From: an uncultured Alphaproteobacteria bacterium
GTDB taxonomy: Bacteria; Pseudomonadota; Alphaproteobacteria; RF32; CAG-239
Length of the DNA: 64,000 nucleotides
Assembly: GCA_944392295.1 (NCBI GenBank)
Contig: CALXWE010000006.1
Span: forward strand, 1-64,000
Reading direction: 5' to 3'
In this document: one piece after another, positions 16,337-23,363 of the stretch
Position numbering within the stretch: position 1 is the stretch's first letter
Layout: every line of letters begins with the position of its first letter
Made by a program: the position numbers and the translations under genes
Notes under the pieces: model-generated
What the model was told of the DNA's origin: nothing
Database searches by the model: none
What the model saw: the letters and a program-made list of their open reading frames with translations, nothing else

Positions 16337-17035
16337 ATGAAACACATTAATGAAAACGGTCGTTCTATGGTAGAAATGCTTGGCGTGTTAGCCATTATCG
16401 GTGTGTTATCCGTTGGTGGTATTGCCGGTTATTCTAAAGCCATGAACAAATATAAAATCAACAAAACAACTGATCAAGTATCTATGTTGGTAGCAAACAT
16501 CAGAACTTTGTTCTCTTCTCAAGGTGATTATACGGGTTTGGACAATGCTGCAGCCATTAAATTTGGTGTTGTTCCTAATGAAATGTATGAAGCTGATGAC
16601 GATACCGGTTCAACCATGAAAAACGCTTTCAATGGTTCAGTTACCATTACTTCTGCCGTTGCAAGAAGTGGTAGTGATGTACAAGATGCATTCATTATTG
16701 AATATAACGGTTTGTCTGAAGAAGCTTGCATCACCATTGCAACCGGTGACTGGGGTTCAGGTCAATCTTCTGGTTTGATTGCTATTGCTGCCGGTGTTGT
16801 TGAGGATTCTCCTGATGCCGGTACACTCAGCGCTATTGGTTCACAACTTGGTGCTGGTGAGGATGGTACCGGTGGTATATACGTTGATAATGTAGATGTG
16901 GCTGCTTCTGGTTCTGGTATTGCCGCTCCTGGTGCTGATAACCCGACCCCGATGAGCGTTACTGAAGCTGTTACCGCTTGTGGTGCAGATGGATCATCAG
17001 GTGCCAATCACTCTGTAGCTTGGAAGTACTACTAA
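16337..17035 (+). CDS. Prepilin-like protein with type IV N-terminal motif
   Basis: 232 residues from the start MKHINENG, preceded by AAGGAAG; a longer in-frame start would run through the terminator of RNA element A and is rejected. Prepilin signal: cleavage after Gly8, mature RSMVEMLGVLAIIGVLSVGG with Glu at +5 and Arg at +1, then a long hydrophobic helix. The mature domain is Gly/Ser/Ala/Asp-rich with a pair of C-terminal cysteines and the end SVAWKYY. Homologous to 406-1023 over the N-terminus and the C-terminal tail. Codon use looks optimised and even, suggesting good expression. Likely a major pilin/pseudopilin; assembly genes lie elsewhere. Confidence 0.85.
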   Translation: MKHINENGRSMVEMLGVLAIIGVLSVGGIAGYSKAMNKYKINKTTDQVSMLVANIRTLFSSQGDYTGLDNAAAIKFGVVPNEMYEADDDTGSTMKNAFNGSVTITSAVARSGSDVQDAFIIEYNGLSEEACITIATGDWGSGQSSGLIAIAAGVVEDSPDAGTLSAIGSQLGAGEDGTGGIYVDNVDVAASGSGIAAPGADNPTPMSVTEAVTACGADGSSGANHSVAWKYY

Positions 17036-17131
17036 TTTTTAAAAAAGTTTGTATGGCGGTGTTGCTATCCCCTATATGCGATACTGCCGTATAAAAGAAA
17101 ATATTATGTGTGAAGCATAATATTTTCCCCT

Positions 17132-17173
17132 AAAAAATCTCCTCAAATCAATTATGGTTTGAGGAGATTTTTT
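17132..17173. terminator. Bidirectional terminator after prepilin-like gene
   Basis: AAAAAATCTCCTCAAA pairs with TTTGAGGAGATTTTTT. A preceding hairpin GAAAATATTATG/CATAATATTTTC (about 17096-17127) adds to it. Confidence 0.92.
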
Positions 17174-17244
17174 ATGCCTTAATTTTTTAAACAAAAAAAA
17201 TACGAATTGCTCTTGTAAAACGCTCAACTTGTTTTAATATAAAT

Positions 17245-17406
17245 ACCGTCGCCGATTGGCGATGGTGTCTCAAAAACACCTCACTATGAAACTCCTTGAT
17301 AAGGGGAGTGGATGAAATAAGCGTATCTTGTGTACGGCGAATAAATCCGACTGTATAGTGACAGTTTTTGAGCTCCCCGCTTTGAAGTTTTCAAGGCGGT
17401 TTTTTA
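17245..17406 (+). ncRNA. Structured RNA element B (candidate ncRNA or leader)
   Basis: About 160 nt. Hairpin ACCGTCGCC-GATT-GGCGATGGT (17245-17266, 9 bp); closing stem CTCAAAAAC (17269-17277) with GTTTTTGAG (17364-17372) continued by CACTAT (17282-17287) with ATAGTG (17355-17360); hairpin ACTCC/GGAGT (17291-17309) holding CCTTGATAA; a small CGTA/TACG stem; then a terminator stem 17377-17399 with T-run. Shares with element A the GCCGATTGGC cap, CCTTGATAA, GGATG-N-AAA-type and AATAAGC blocks in the same order. A weak promoter (TTGTAA, 16 bases, TAATAT at 17235-17240) would start it at the first hairpin. It ends 26 bases before a small HTH gene. Confidence 0.6.
17377..17406 (+). terminator. Terminator of RNA element B
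   Basis: CCGCTTTGAA pairs with TTCAAGGCGG (one G-T) around GTT, followed by seven T. Confidence 0.9.
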
Positions 17407-17432
17407 TAACAAAAATATAGGAGCTGATTAAT

Positions 17433-17690
17433 ATGCTAAATAAACAAATACGTAAAAAAGCCTTAAGGCAAACTTTTTATGATTTATCTGTTCAACTTAC
17501 CAGGTTGCGGCAAGACAAAAATTTATCAATCGCCGATTTGTCGGCTTTAAGCAAAATTCCTGACTTTTGGCTCGAATCGCTGGAAAGTAAAAGCTTTCCG
17601 TTTAATATCGGTTATTTAACACAGCTTGCCTCGTTTTATGATAAACGCATAAAAATTGAGCTTGTTGATGTTGTTGATGATAATAACTAG
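17433..17690 (+). CDS. Small XRE-type helix-turn-helix protein
   Basis: An 85-residue protein: a basic N-terminus, then an HTH of Cro/XRE type (LTRLRQDKNLSIADLSALSKIPDFWLESLESKS, about residues 22-55) and a short tail (KRIKIELVDVVDDNN). It would bind DNA as a small repressor; targets are unknown. The ribosome site is AGGAGCTG. It lies 26 bases downstream of RNA element B's terminator, so its expression may depend on read-through, or it may have its own start in between (not seen). Confidence 0.8.
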   Translation: MLNKQIRKKALRQTFYDLSVQLTRLRQDKNLSIADLSALSKIPDFWLESLESKSFPFNIGYLTQLASFYDKRIKIELVDVVDDNN

Positions 17691-17729
17691 TTTTATCCGC
17701 CCCTTTAAGGGAGACTTATATAAACTTTG

Positions 17730-19517
17730 TTAAAAAAATCCCGACGATTGCATTTGATAAAATTTATAATAAGCTCCCTTTTTGTTCATTAAATCTTGAT
17801 GAGAGCCGGTCTCTATAATCTTGCCTTTGTCCATAACCACTAATTTATCCATCTCTCGCAAGGTTGATAAGCGGTGGGCAATAGCTATTACTGTCTTCTT
17901 TTTCATTAGGCTTTGTAATGATTTTTGAATGTACATCTCGCTTTCGCTGTCAAGAGCCGATGTCGCTTCATCCAAAATCAGAATCGGAGCATTTTTTAAA
18001 ATCGCTCGGGCTATGGCTATTCTTTGCCGCTCACCGCCGGAGAGCATTACTCCTCTTTCTCCAACTTTGCTGTTATACTGTTCGGGAAGGCTCATAATAA
18101 AGTCGTGGATGTAGGCTTTTTTAGCCGCACTTATAACTTGCTTATCGGTCGCTTTGGGGTTGCCGTAACGAATGTTTTCCATTATGGATCGGTTAAATAA
18201 AGTGCTCTCTTGCGGAATAACCGCAATGTTTTTGCGCAAACTTTCTTGCGTTACATCGGCAATGTTCTGCCCGCTTATTAAAATGGCTCCTTTTTGCAGG
18301 TCGTAATAGCGCAACAGCAACTTGATTAAAGTCGATTTGCCTGAGCCGGAATGTCCGACCAAGCCGATTTTTTCATTTTCACCGATTTGTAAACTAAAGT
18401 TCTTAAATAAGGCTTTGTTTTCTTTGTACTGATAACTTATTTTGTTAATTTCAATGTTGTTATGTTTTACTTTTAATATTTTAGCATCAGGTTTATCTTG
18501 CACTTCGCACGGTTTGGAAAGCAATTCCAATCCGTCGTAAATGTTGCCGTATACTTGGGCAAAGTTGCTGGCAAAATAACTCATGTTCCTTATAGAGCTG
18601 ATTAACGAGGCAATCAATGATGTTGCTAATACCACATCAGCCACACTCATGTTATGTTTGTACCAAAACCAAAAAATTAACACATACGAGATAATAAACA
18701 TAGAATCGAACAACAACTGCGAAAACCACCGCATATTAACATCTTTGTTCATCTCTTTACGTTGGGCTTCGGCTGCCTCGCGGGCAGCTTTGAAAAATAA
18801 GTGCTTTTCATAAAAGTAATTTGCAAAGCTTTTTACCAGTAAGCTATTGGTTACTCCGTCTACAAAAATGCCATTGGCTATGGAATTTTTATTGGCTTTC
18901 ATTGCCACATATGAGGTGATGTGCTTGCGAATGTATATCGTAATACCCATAAACAGTAAATTAAGCAGCCCTAGAACCAGCGCTAACTGCTTGTTTGCAA
19001 ATGCAATAAAACTTAAACTGAAAATAATTTCAATTATCGGCATGGATATACCAAATAAAATGTGATAGTATATATTTTCAACATTGGTCACAATGTTGCG
19101 GACTTTTCCGGAAATGTTGCCGGAAAGCTCCTCTTCAAAAAAGCGCACGGAATGTTTGTGTACTAAAGTAAATAAATCTTTGTACACCCTTAAGGTGGAA
19201 AAAGGCACAAAATAGGTTTCAAGCTTGCGCCTTAAATATTCAAAACCGTTTAAGATTAAAAATACCGCAGCTAAGGCCGCTAAGTATATAATTAAAGTTT
19301 GGGCAATGTTCTGGTATTTGTCGGTATCGGATAATACGCCGATTAACTGGGCAGAAATGTAATTTTGCAGACGCATTAAAAATGCCGTGATAGCAAATAA
19401 TACCAAGAAACATAGGATAATATAACGGGCTCGCTTAATGTATTTAAATAAAAATTTCCAAACTTGCGGCTTGGGGTTTTGTCGCACAGGGGCGGTGTTA
19501 GTAGACTTGTTGTTCAT
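17730..19517 (-). CDS. ABC transporter, fused permease and ATPase
   Basis: A 595-residue half-transporter of the exporter type. The N-terminal membrane domain (about residues 28-320) has six hydrophobic segments; the C-terminal nucleotide-binding domain has Walker A GHSGSGKST (about 387-395), signature LSGGERQRIAIARAIL, Walker B ILILDEATSALDSE and the H-loop IAIAHRLST. It works as a homodimer or with a partner encoded elsewhere. The substrate is not shown; MsbA-like lipid or multidrug export are both possible. The start has only a weak ribosome site (AAGAG). The gene diverges from the SD-less 594-residue protein gene. Confidence 0.93.
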   Translation of the reverse strand: MNNKSTNTAPVRQNPKPQVWKFLFKYIKRARYIILCFLVLFAITAFLMRLQNYISAQLIGVLSDTDKYQNIAQTLIIYLAALAAVFLILNGFEYLRRKLETYFVPFSTLRVYKDLFTLVHKHSVRFFEEELSGNISGKVRNIVTNVENIYYHILFGISMPIIEIIFSLSFIAFANKQLALVLGLLNLLFMGITIYIRKHITSYVAMKANKNSIANGIFVDGVTNSLLVKSFANYFYEKHLFFKAAREAAEAQRKEMNKDVNMRWFSQLLFDSMFIISYVLIFWFWYKHNMSVADVVLATSLIASLISSIRNMSYFASNFAQVYGNIYDGLELLSKPCEVQDKPDAKILKVKHNNIEINKISYQYKENKALFKNFSLQIGENEKIGLVGHSGSGKSTLIKLLLRYYDLQKGAILISGQNIADVTQESLRKNIAVIPQESTLFNRSIMENIRYGNPKATDKQVISAAKKAYIHDFIMSLPEQYNSKVGERGVMLSGGERQRIAIARAILKNAPILILDEATSALDSESEMYIQKSLQSLMKKKTVIAIAHRLSTLREMDKLVVMDKGKIIETGSHQDLMNKKGAYYKFYQMQSSGFF

Positions 19518-19602
19518 AATCTTAATCTCTTAAATTTACCTTCTTAAAAAATCTACACTATTTTTGCACTTTTTACAAGCCGTAAATGTACCCTTTGCCT
19601 TG

Positions 19603-19631
19603 TTGACAGAAAGTAAAATTTTTGCTATTCT
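19603..19631 (+). promoter_or_regulatory. Sigma-70-type promoter of the 594-residue protein gene
   Basis: TTGACA (19603-19608), 17 bases, TATTCT (19626-19631). A start near 19638 would give an A/T-only leader of about 25 bases with no Shine-Dalgarno sequence. Confidence 0.75.
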
Positions 19632-19662
19632 AAAAGTCTAAAAAAATTAATTTATATTTATT

Positions 19663-21447
19663 ATGCTTACTTATATTTTATTTTCGGCCGCGGTTGCGGC
19701 AATCTTCTTTGGTTTAACATTTCGCAAAGAGGAGATAGTATGGAATGCCATACTTTCGGTAGCCATTTTCATAGTGGTCTGCATCTTCAACTATTTTTCT
19801 ATGCCGGTTTTGGCATGGGGATGGACCGGTTGGATATGGGAGACATTGGCTTTTGCCTTTATTTCTTCGGTAATGGTCAATGTCCAGGAATATCACGATT
19901 GCCAGAAGGGTAGCTGGAATTGGGACTATGAAAAAAGACAAGATCACGAGCTTGAGGTAAAGAAGGCTCGTAGATCTATGTTTTTGAGCATCTATCTGAC
20001 ACTTGTTCCGGTGCTTTTCCTGATTGTAATCGGATTAGTGCCAAGCGAGATGTTCAACTCCTCAAAATACAACCATATGTTGGACGTTGAGGAAGCGGAG
20101 TACGCTAACTTTGCCTCGGATGTGGATGTAATCCCGACCGAGAAGATGTTGGTTGCCGATGAGGCAATCGCTCGCAAAGTTGCCGAGGACCTCTTGGAGC
20201 AGGATCCAGGGCTCGGTTCCAGATGTTTTGTAGGGGAAATGACCCTGCAGAACCTCAACGGAACATTCATCGTAAACGGTCAGGAAATGACCTTTAATGA
20301 CGAGCTCGTCTGGGTAGCCCCGCTGGAGCATTCGGGATTTTTCAAGTGGCTTAATAATCGTGTTACCCCAGGGTACATGATTGTTTATGCCAACAACCCG
20401 AATGTTAGGATGATGGTTTCTTCCGTAGGTGGTGATGACCTTAAGTTGAAGTATCTTGAAACGTCTTGTTTTGCAACAGATATAGAAAGATATCTTCGTA
20501 CACACGGTTACGCTTCCACCGCTATTGCGGAAGAAAAGTTTGAAATTAACAATGAGGGTCGACCTTATTGGGTGATTTCAATCTATAAGAAGACCATCAA
20601 CGGCTTCGGCGGAAAAGATGCCGTCGGCGTTATCACCCTTGACGCACAGTCAGGTGAAATTGCCGAATACGGTATTGCCGATGCTCCTAGCTGGATTGAT
20701 AGAATCCAGCCTGAAAAGTTCATCACTAACCAGATTAGAACCTGGGGTGAGTACAAATCAGGTTATTGGAATTCTATCTTTGCCAAGATAGGAGTACAGG
20801 AGCCAACTCCGGGCATGGTACTTGTTTATTCCAAAGGTGAATGCTTTTGGTATACGGGTATCCAATCCGCTGGTTCGGATGGAGCTACTTCCGGCTTCAT
20901 GCTCGTTAATGCTCGCACCAAAAAAGCGAAATATTATCGCGTTTCGGGTGTAAACGAGATGGAGGCTAAGAAGATTGCCGAAGACCAGCAGTTTGCTAAG
21001 GCGTCTAGATATACAGCTACCTCTCCGGTGCTGTATAATGTAAGGGGTATTCCTTCTTACTTTATGACGTTTACCGGTGAAAGCGGCAATATTACGGGCT
21101 ATGCCTTTGTTGCCGTTACCAGCCGTCAAGTTGTTGGCTGCGGTCTCTCAAAGACCGAAGCAGAAGCAAATTATTTAACGGCTCTGCGCAGGTCTAATGA
21201 GAAAGTTCAGGGTGGTGCCGTGGAGGCCGTTACGAAAGTGATGACCGTCCGCGATATTACTTCCGAAGGCAAGATGTATTATATCTTGTTTGATGAGGTA
21301 AAGGGCAAGGAATTTACCGCTTCATCGGAGTTCTTCCGTGAAGTTAGGTGGACCAAGGCCGGTGCCAAAGTTGAGGTGTCTTACGGGGAAAATGACAACG
21401 ATGTCATCCCGCTGGATACTTTCAATAACTTGGATTTTGAATTCTAA
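19663..21447 (+). CDS. Large membrane-anchored protein, unrecognised
   Basis: A 594-residue protein with about four hydrophobic segments in the first 131 residues (near 2-18, 28-48, 58-76, 110-131), then a soluble region of about 460 residues built from PepSY-like alpha/beta units (for example GRPYWVISIYKK...DAVGVITLDAQSGEI, about residues 304-337). One unit near 450-510 (GIPSYFMTFTGESGNITGYAFVAV, VGCGLSKTEAEANYLTA) is clearly related to the 124-residue protein encoded next. I do not recognise the family; a substrate-binding envelope role is only a guess. Codon choice (AAG, GAG, CTC, ACC) and GC differ from neighbours, suggesting transfer or strong codon selection. SD-less start TTATTATG. Confidence 0.65.
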   Translation: MLTYILFSAAVAAIFFGLTFRKEEIVWNAILSVAIFIVVCIFNYFSMPVLAWGWTGWIWETLAFAFISSVMVNVQEYHDCQKGSWNWDYEKRQDHELEVKKARRSMFLSIYLTLVPVLFLIVIGLVPSEMFNSSKYNHMLDVEEAEYANFASDVDVIPTEKMLVADEAIARKVAEDLLEQDPGLGSRCFVGEMTLQNLNGTFIVNGQEMTFNDELVWVAPLEHSGFFKWLNNRVTPGYMIVYANNPNVRMMVSSVGGDDLKLKYLETSCFATDIERYLRTHGYASTAIAEEKFEINNEGRPYWVISIYKKTINGFGGKDAVGVITLDAQSGEIAEYGIADAPSWIDRIQPEKFITNQIRTWGEYKSGYWNSIFAKIGVQEPTPGMVLVYSKGECFWYTGIQSAGSDGATSGFMLVNARTKKAKYYRVSGVNEMEAKKIAEDQQFAKASRYTATSPVLYNVRGIPSYFMTFTGESGNITGYAFVAVTSRQVVGCGLSKTEAEANYLTALRRSNEKVQGGAVEAVTKVMTVRDITSEGKMYYILFDEVKGKEFTASSEFFREVRWTKAGAKVEVSYGENDNDVIPLDTFNNLDFEF

Positions 21448-21450
21448 TTG

Positions 21451-21496
21451 AAAGAATCCCGCTTTGTATTTTTACAAGGCGGGGTTCTTTTTTTTG
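21451..21496 (+). terminator. Terminator after the 594-residue protein gene
   Basis: AAGAATCCCGC with CTTTGTA pairs with TACAAG and GCGGGGTTCTT, followed by a T-run. Confidence 0.9.
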
Positions 21497-21572
21497 CTTA
21501 TATATACGACTTGACTTTTTTATATAAAATATTACCCTAACGCCTTATCAATGTATTATTAAAATAACCGTT

Positions 21573-21947
21573 ATGCTGATTGCTTTATTAACAATTTCAT
21601 TGTTGGCAATATGTGGTGATTTTGTTTATAAACATAAGTTTATACGCCGTTTGATAGCGAAAATGTTGCAAATTTTACATAAAAAAACTTTGCCTAAAAT
21701 TATTCAAACCGCCCAAAATACCCCTTTTGCCAAGCAGACCGGATATAAGGTATGCTCTTATCATATTTGTATTGTAAAAGGTCTGCCGGTTTATGGTATA
21801 ACTTTTATGGATACATCCGGCACAATATGTGGTTTTGCCTACCTGTCGATAAAACATCCTGAAATTAACGGTTGCGGCTATTCGCAACAAGTTGCTAAGG
21901 AAAATTATTTGACAGCTAAAAATCTGGCACAAAACCATAATGCTTGA
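21573..21947 (+). CDS. Small membrane-anchored paralogue of the preceding protein
   Basis: A 124-residue protein: an N-terminal membrane segment (about 2-20), a basic linker, then one copy of the repeat seen in the upstream 594-residue protein. Aligned landmarks are VKGLPVYGITF with VRGIPSYFMTF, SGTICGFAYL with SGNITGYAFV, and NGCGYSQQVAKENYLTA with VGCGLSKTEAEANYLTA. The copy uses ordinary AT-rich codons of this genome, unlike the larger gene. Function unknown. The start CCGTTATG lacks a Shine-Dalgarno sequence. Confidence 0.65.
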   Translation: MLIALLTISLLAICGDFVYKHKFIRRLIAKMLQILHKKTLPKIIQTAQNTPFAKQTGYKVCSYHICIVKGLPVYGITFMDTSGTICGFAYLSIKHPEINGCGYSQQVAKENYLTAKNLAQNHNA

Positions 21948-21995
21948 AAACCCGCCTTGTATACCTATGCTTACAAGACGGGTTTGTTGTTTTAA
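21947..21995 (+). terminator. Terminator after the small paralogue gene
   Basis: AAACCCGCCTTGTA pairs with TTACAAGACGGGTTT, followed by GTTGTTTT. Confidence 0.85.
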
Positions 21996-21999
21996 ACCT

Positions 22000-22038
22000 T
22001 TTAAAAAGCTTAACGCCCTCAATTTCTTGAGAGCGTTA
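22000..22038 (-). terminator. Terminator after paralogue gene 22049-22582
   Basis: On the minus strand TAACGCTCTCAA pairs with TTGAGGGCGTTA, then AGCTTTTT. Confidence 0.75.
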
Positions 22039-22048
22039 GCGTGGTTAA

Positions 22049-22582
22049 TTACCATGTGAGAGGTAATTTCTTAATCCTCTCGGGCATGGCGCCTTCGTAT
22101 AAAAGGCATTTTAGTTTTTGCCGGTCGGTCTCGGCATCGTAAATGTTGAGCCAGCAGCTGTCTTCAGCGTATAGCTCAAAAGCAGTTACTCTTTCTCGCA
22201 GTTCCTCGGGTATTTGGTATAAAACCTCAAATACCGAAGGTCTGAAACTGCCGCAGGCCGAACATTCGTGATAGGTATCAATCTCTCCTATCAATTTTAA
22301 ACCTTTGGCCGGAGCTATGACACGTATCGGCAGAAGATAACTTCCGTTGCGTATTTTTGAGCTCTTAACCCAAAATTTTTGACCGCTCGGCTTTCCTTTT
22401 ACACTTAAAGAAAGATCCTCAGGGTCGTCGCCGGATATAATCGGACGTATGCGGCGAGCTAGGGTCATGGCTTGGGTATATGGTAAATTTTTTTCCATAC
22501 CCGATAAAATACGTAATCTGTCTGCGGCTTGTGCCGAGATTGCAGGGGCCTTGATTTCGGCTATTTTGAATTTTGGATGCAT
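22049..22582 (-). CDS. Unrecognised protein, tandem paralogue 1
   Basis: A 177-residue cytoplasmic-looking protein without signal or membrane segment. It is about 35-40% alike by eye to the neighbour 22716-23258, with shared landmarks ALARRIRP/ALSLAHKIRP, GQKFWV/GEKFWV, KLIGEIDTYH/QLIGEITTYH, FRPSVFEVLYQIPEE/LKPSVFEVLYQIPEE, KLKCLLYEGAMP/QLKCLLYKGNMP. A CSACG cysteine pair (about 117-120) is present only in this copy. Function unknown. The start AACAATTATG has no Shine-Dalgarno sequence. Confidence 0.65.
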   Translation of the reverse strand: MHPKFKIAEIKAPAISAQAADRLRILSGMEKNLPYTQAMTLARRIRPIISGDDPEDLSLSVKGKPSGQKFWVKSSKIRNGSYLLPIRVIAPAKGLKLIGEIDTYHECSACGSFRPSVFEVLYQIPEELRERVTAFELYAEDSCWLNIYDAETDRQKLKCLLYEGAMPERIKKLPLTW

Positions 22583-22671
22583 AATTGTTTATTTTATAAT
22601 ATTTAGTGTCAGTCAATATACGCTTTATTTGAAAATAAATCAAGACAAAAAATTGACAATTTAAATGACAA

Positions 22672-22702
22672 TAGCCTCTCATCTTTCAAAAATGAGAGGC
22701 TA
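22672..22702 (-). terminator. Hairpin after paralogue gene 22716-23258
   Basis: TAGCCTCTCAT pairs perfectly with ATGAGAGGCTA. The T-run on the minus strand is poor (ATTGTCATTT), so termination is less certain. Confidence 0.6.
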
Positions 22703-22715
22703 TAAAGCTCAAAAA

Positions 22716-23258
22716 TTACCATTTGGTATAGAGCTCTTCAACTTTTTTGGGCATATTACCTTTGTATAACAGGCATTTGAGCTGATGCCTTTTTAAACCA
22801 GGAATGTATGCGTCTTGAGCTTTTTCTTGTTCGGAGTATAGCTCAAAAGCAACAGTTTGCTCCATAAATTCTTCGGGTATTTGGTATAAGACCTCAAATA
22901 CCGATGGTTTTAAGCTGTTGTCAATACCGCCGTGGTGATAGGTAGTTATCTCTCCGATGAGCTGTAATCCTTCGGCTCGGGTTATTGGCATATTTTCAAA
23001 CGGATAGCTGCGAAAATATATTCCGCCGGTATCTACCCAAAACTTTTCTCCGCGCGGCAACTGCCCATAACAAAATTCAATCTGTTCGGCATCGGTTTTG
23101 CTCATTACCGGGCGGATTTTGTGCGCCAAACTTAAAGCTCGTTCTTTTGAAAGTTTGCCCTCTTTTAAACATAAATCTTCGTCTAAACAGGCAAAGTCCA
23201 GAGCTTGTTGTGTCTCGTAACCGGCAAGCTTAAGCCAGTTGTAAAGTTCAGTATTCAT
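22716..23258 (-). CDS. Unrecognised protein, tandem paralogue 2
   Basis: A 180-residue soluble-looking protein, upstream paralogue of 22049-22582, with the conserved core SVFEVLYQIPEE (about residues 127-138) and C-terminal LKCLLYKGNMP. The N-terminal 40 residues differ (MNTELYNWLKLAGYETQQ). It has its own hairpin before the next gene, so the two copies may be separate transcripts. The start ATAACAATTATG has no Shine-Dalgarno sequence. Function unknown. Confidence 0.65.
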   Translation of the reverse strand: MNTELYNWLKLAGYETQQALDFACLDEDLCLKEGKLSKERALSLAHKIRPVMSKTDAEQIEFCYGQLPRGEKFWVDTGGIYFRSYPFENMPITRAEGLQLIGEITTYHHGGIDNSLKPSVFEVLYQIPEEFMEQTVAFELYSEQEKAQDAYIPGLKRHQLKCLLYKGNMPKKVEELYTKW

Positions 23259-23317
23259 AATTGTTATAAAAATTGGTTTTCGGCAAACATTTAGACGCTT
23301 ATTTGCAAAAAGGCAAG

Positions 23318-23344
23318 AAAAAACGCTCCATCAGAGCGTTTTTT
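23318..23344 (-). terminator. Terminator after aspS
   Basis: AAAAAACGCTC pairs with GAGCGTTTTTT around CATCA, with A/T runs on both sides. It stands 20 bases past the aspS stop and may also stop transcripts from the other side. Confidence 0.9.
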
Positions 23345-23363
23345 CTGATATTTTGATGTTTAA

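Noticed and set aside
16108-17406. c-di-GMP, TPP, SAM or cobalamin riboswitch identity for RNA elements A/B
   Set aside because: The hallmark sequences of those aptamers are absent, and neighbouring genes give no matching pathway.
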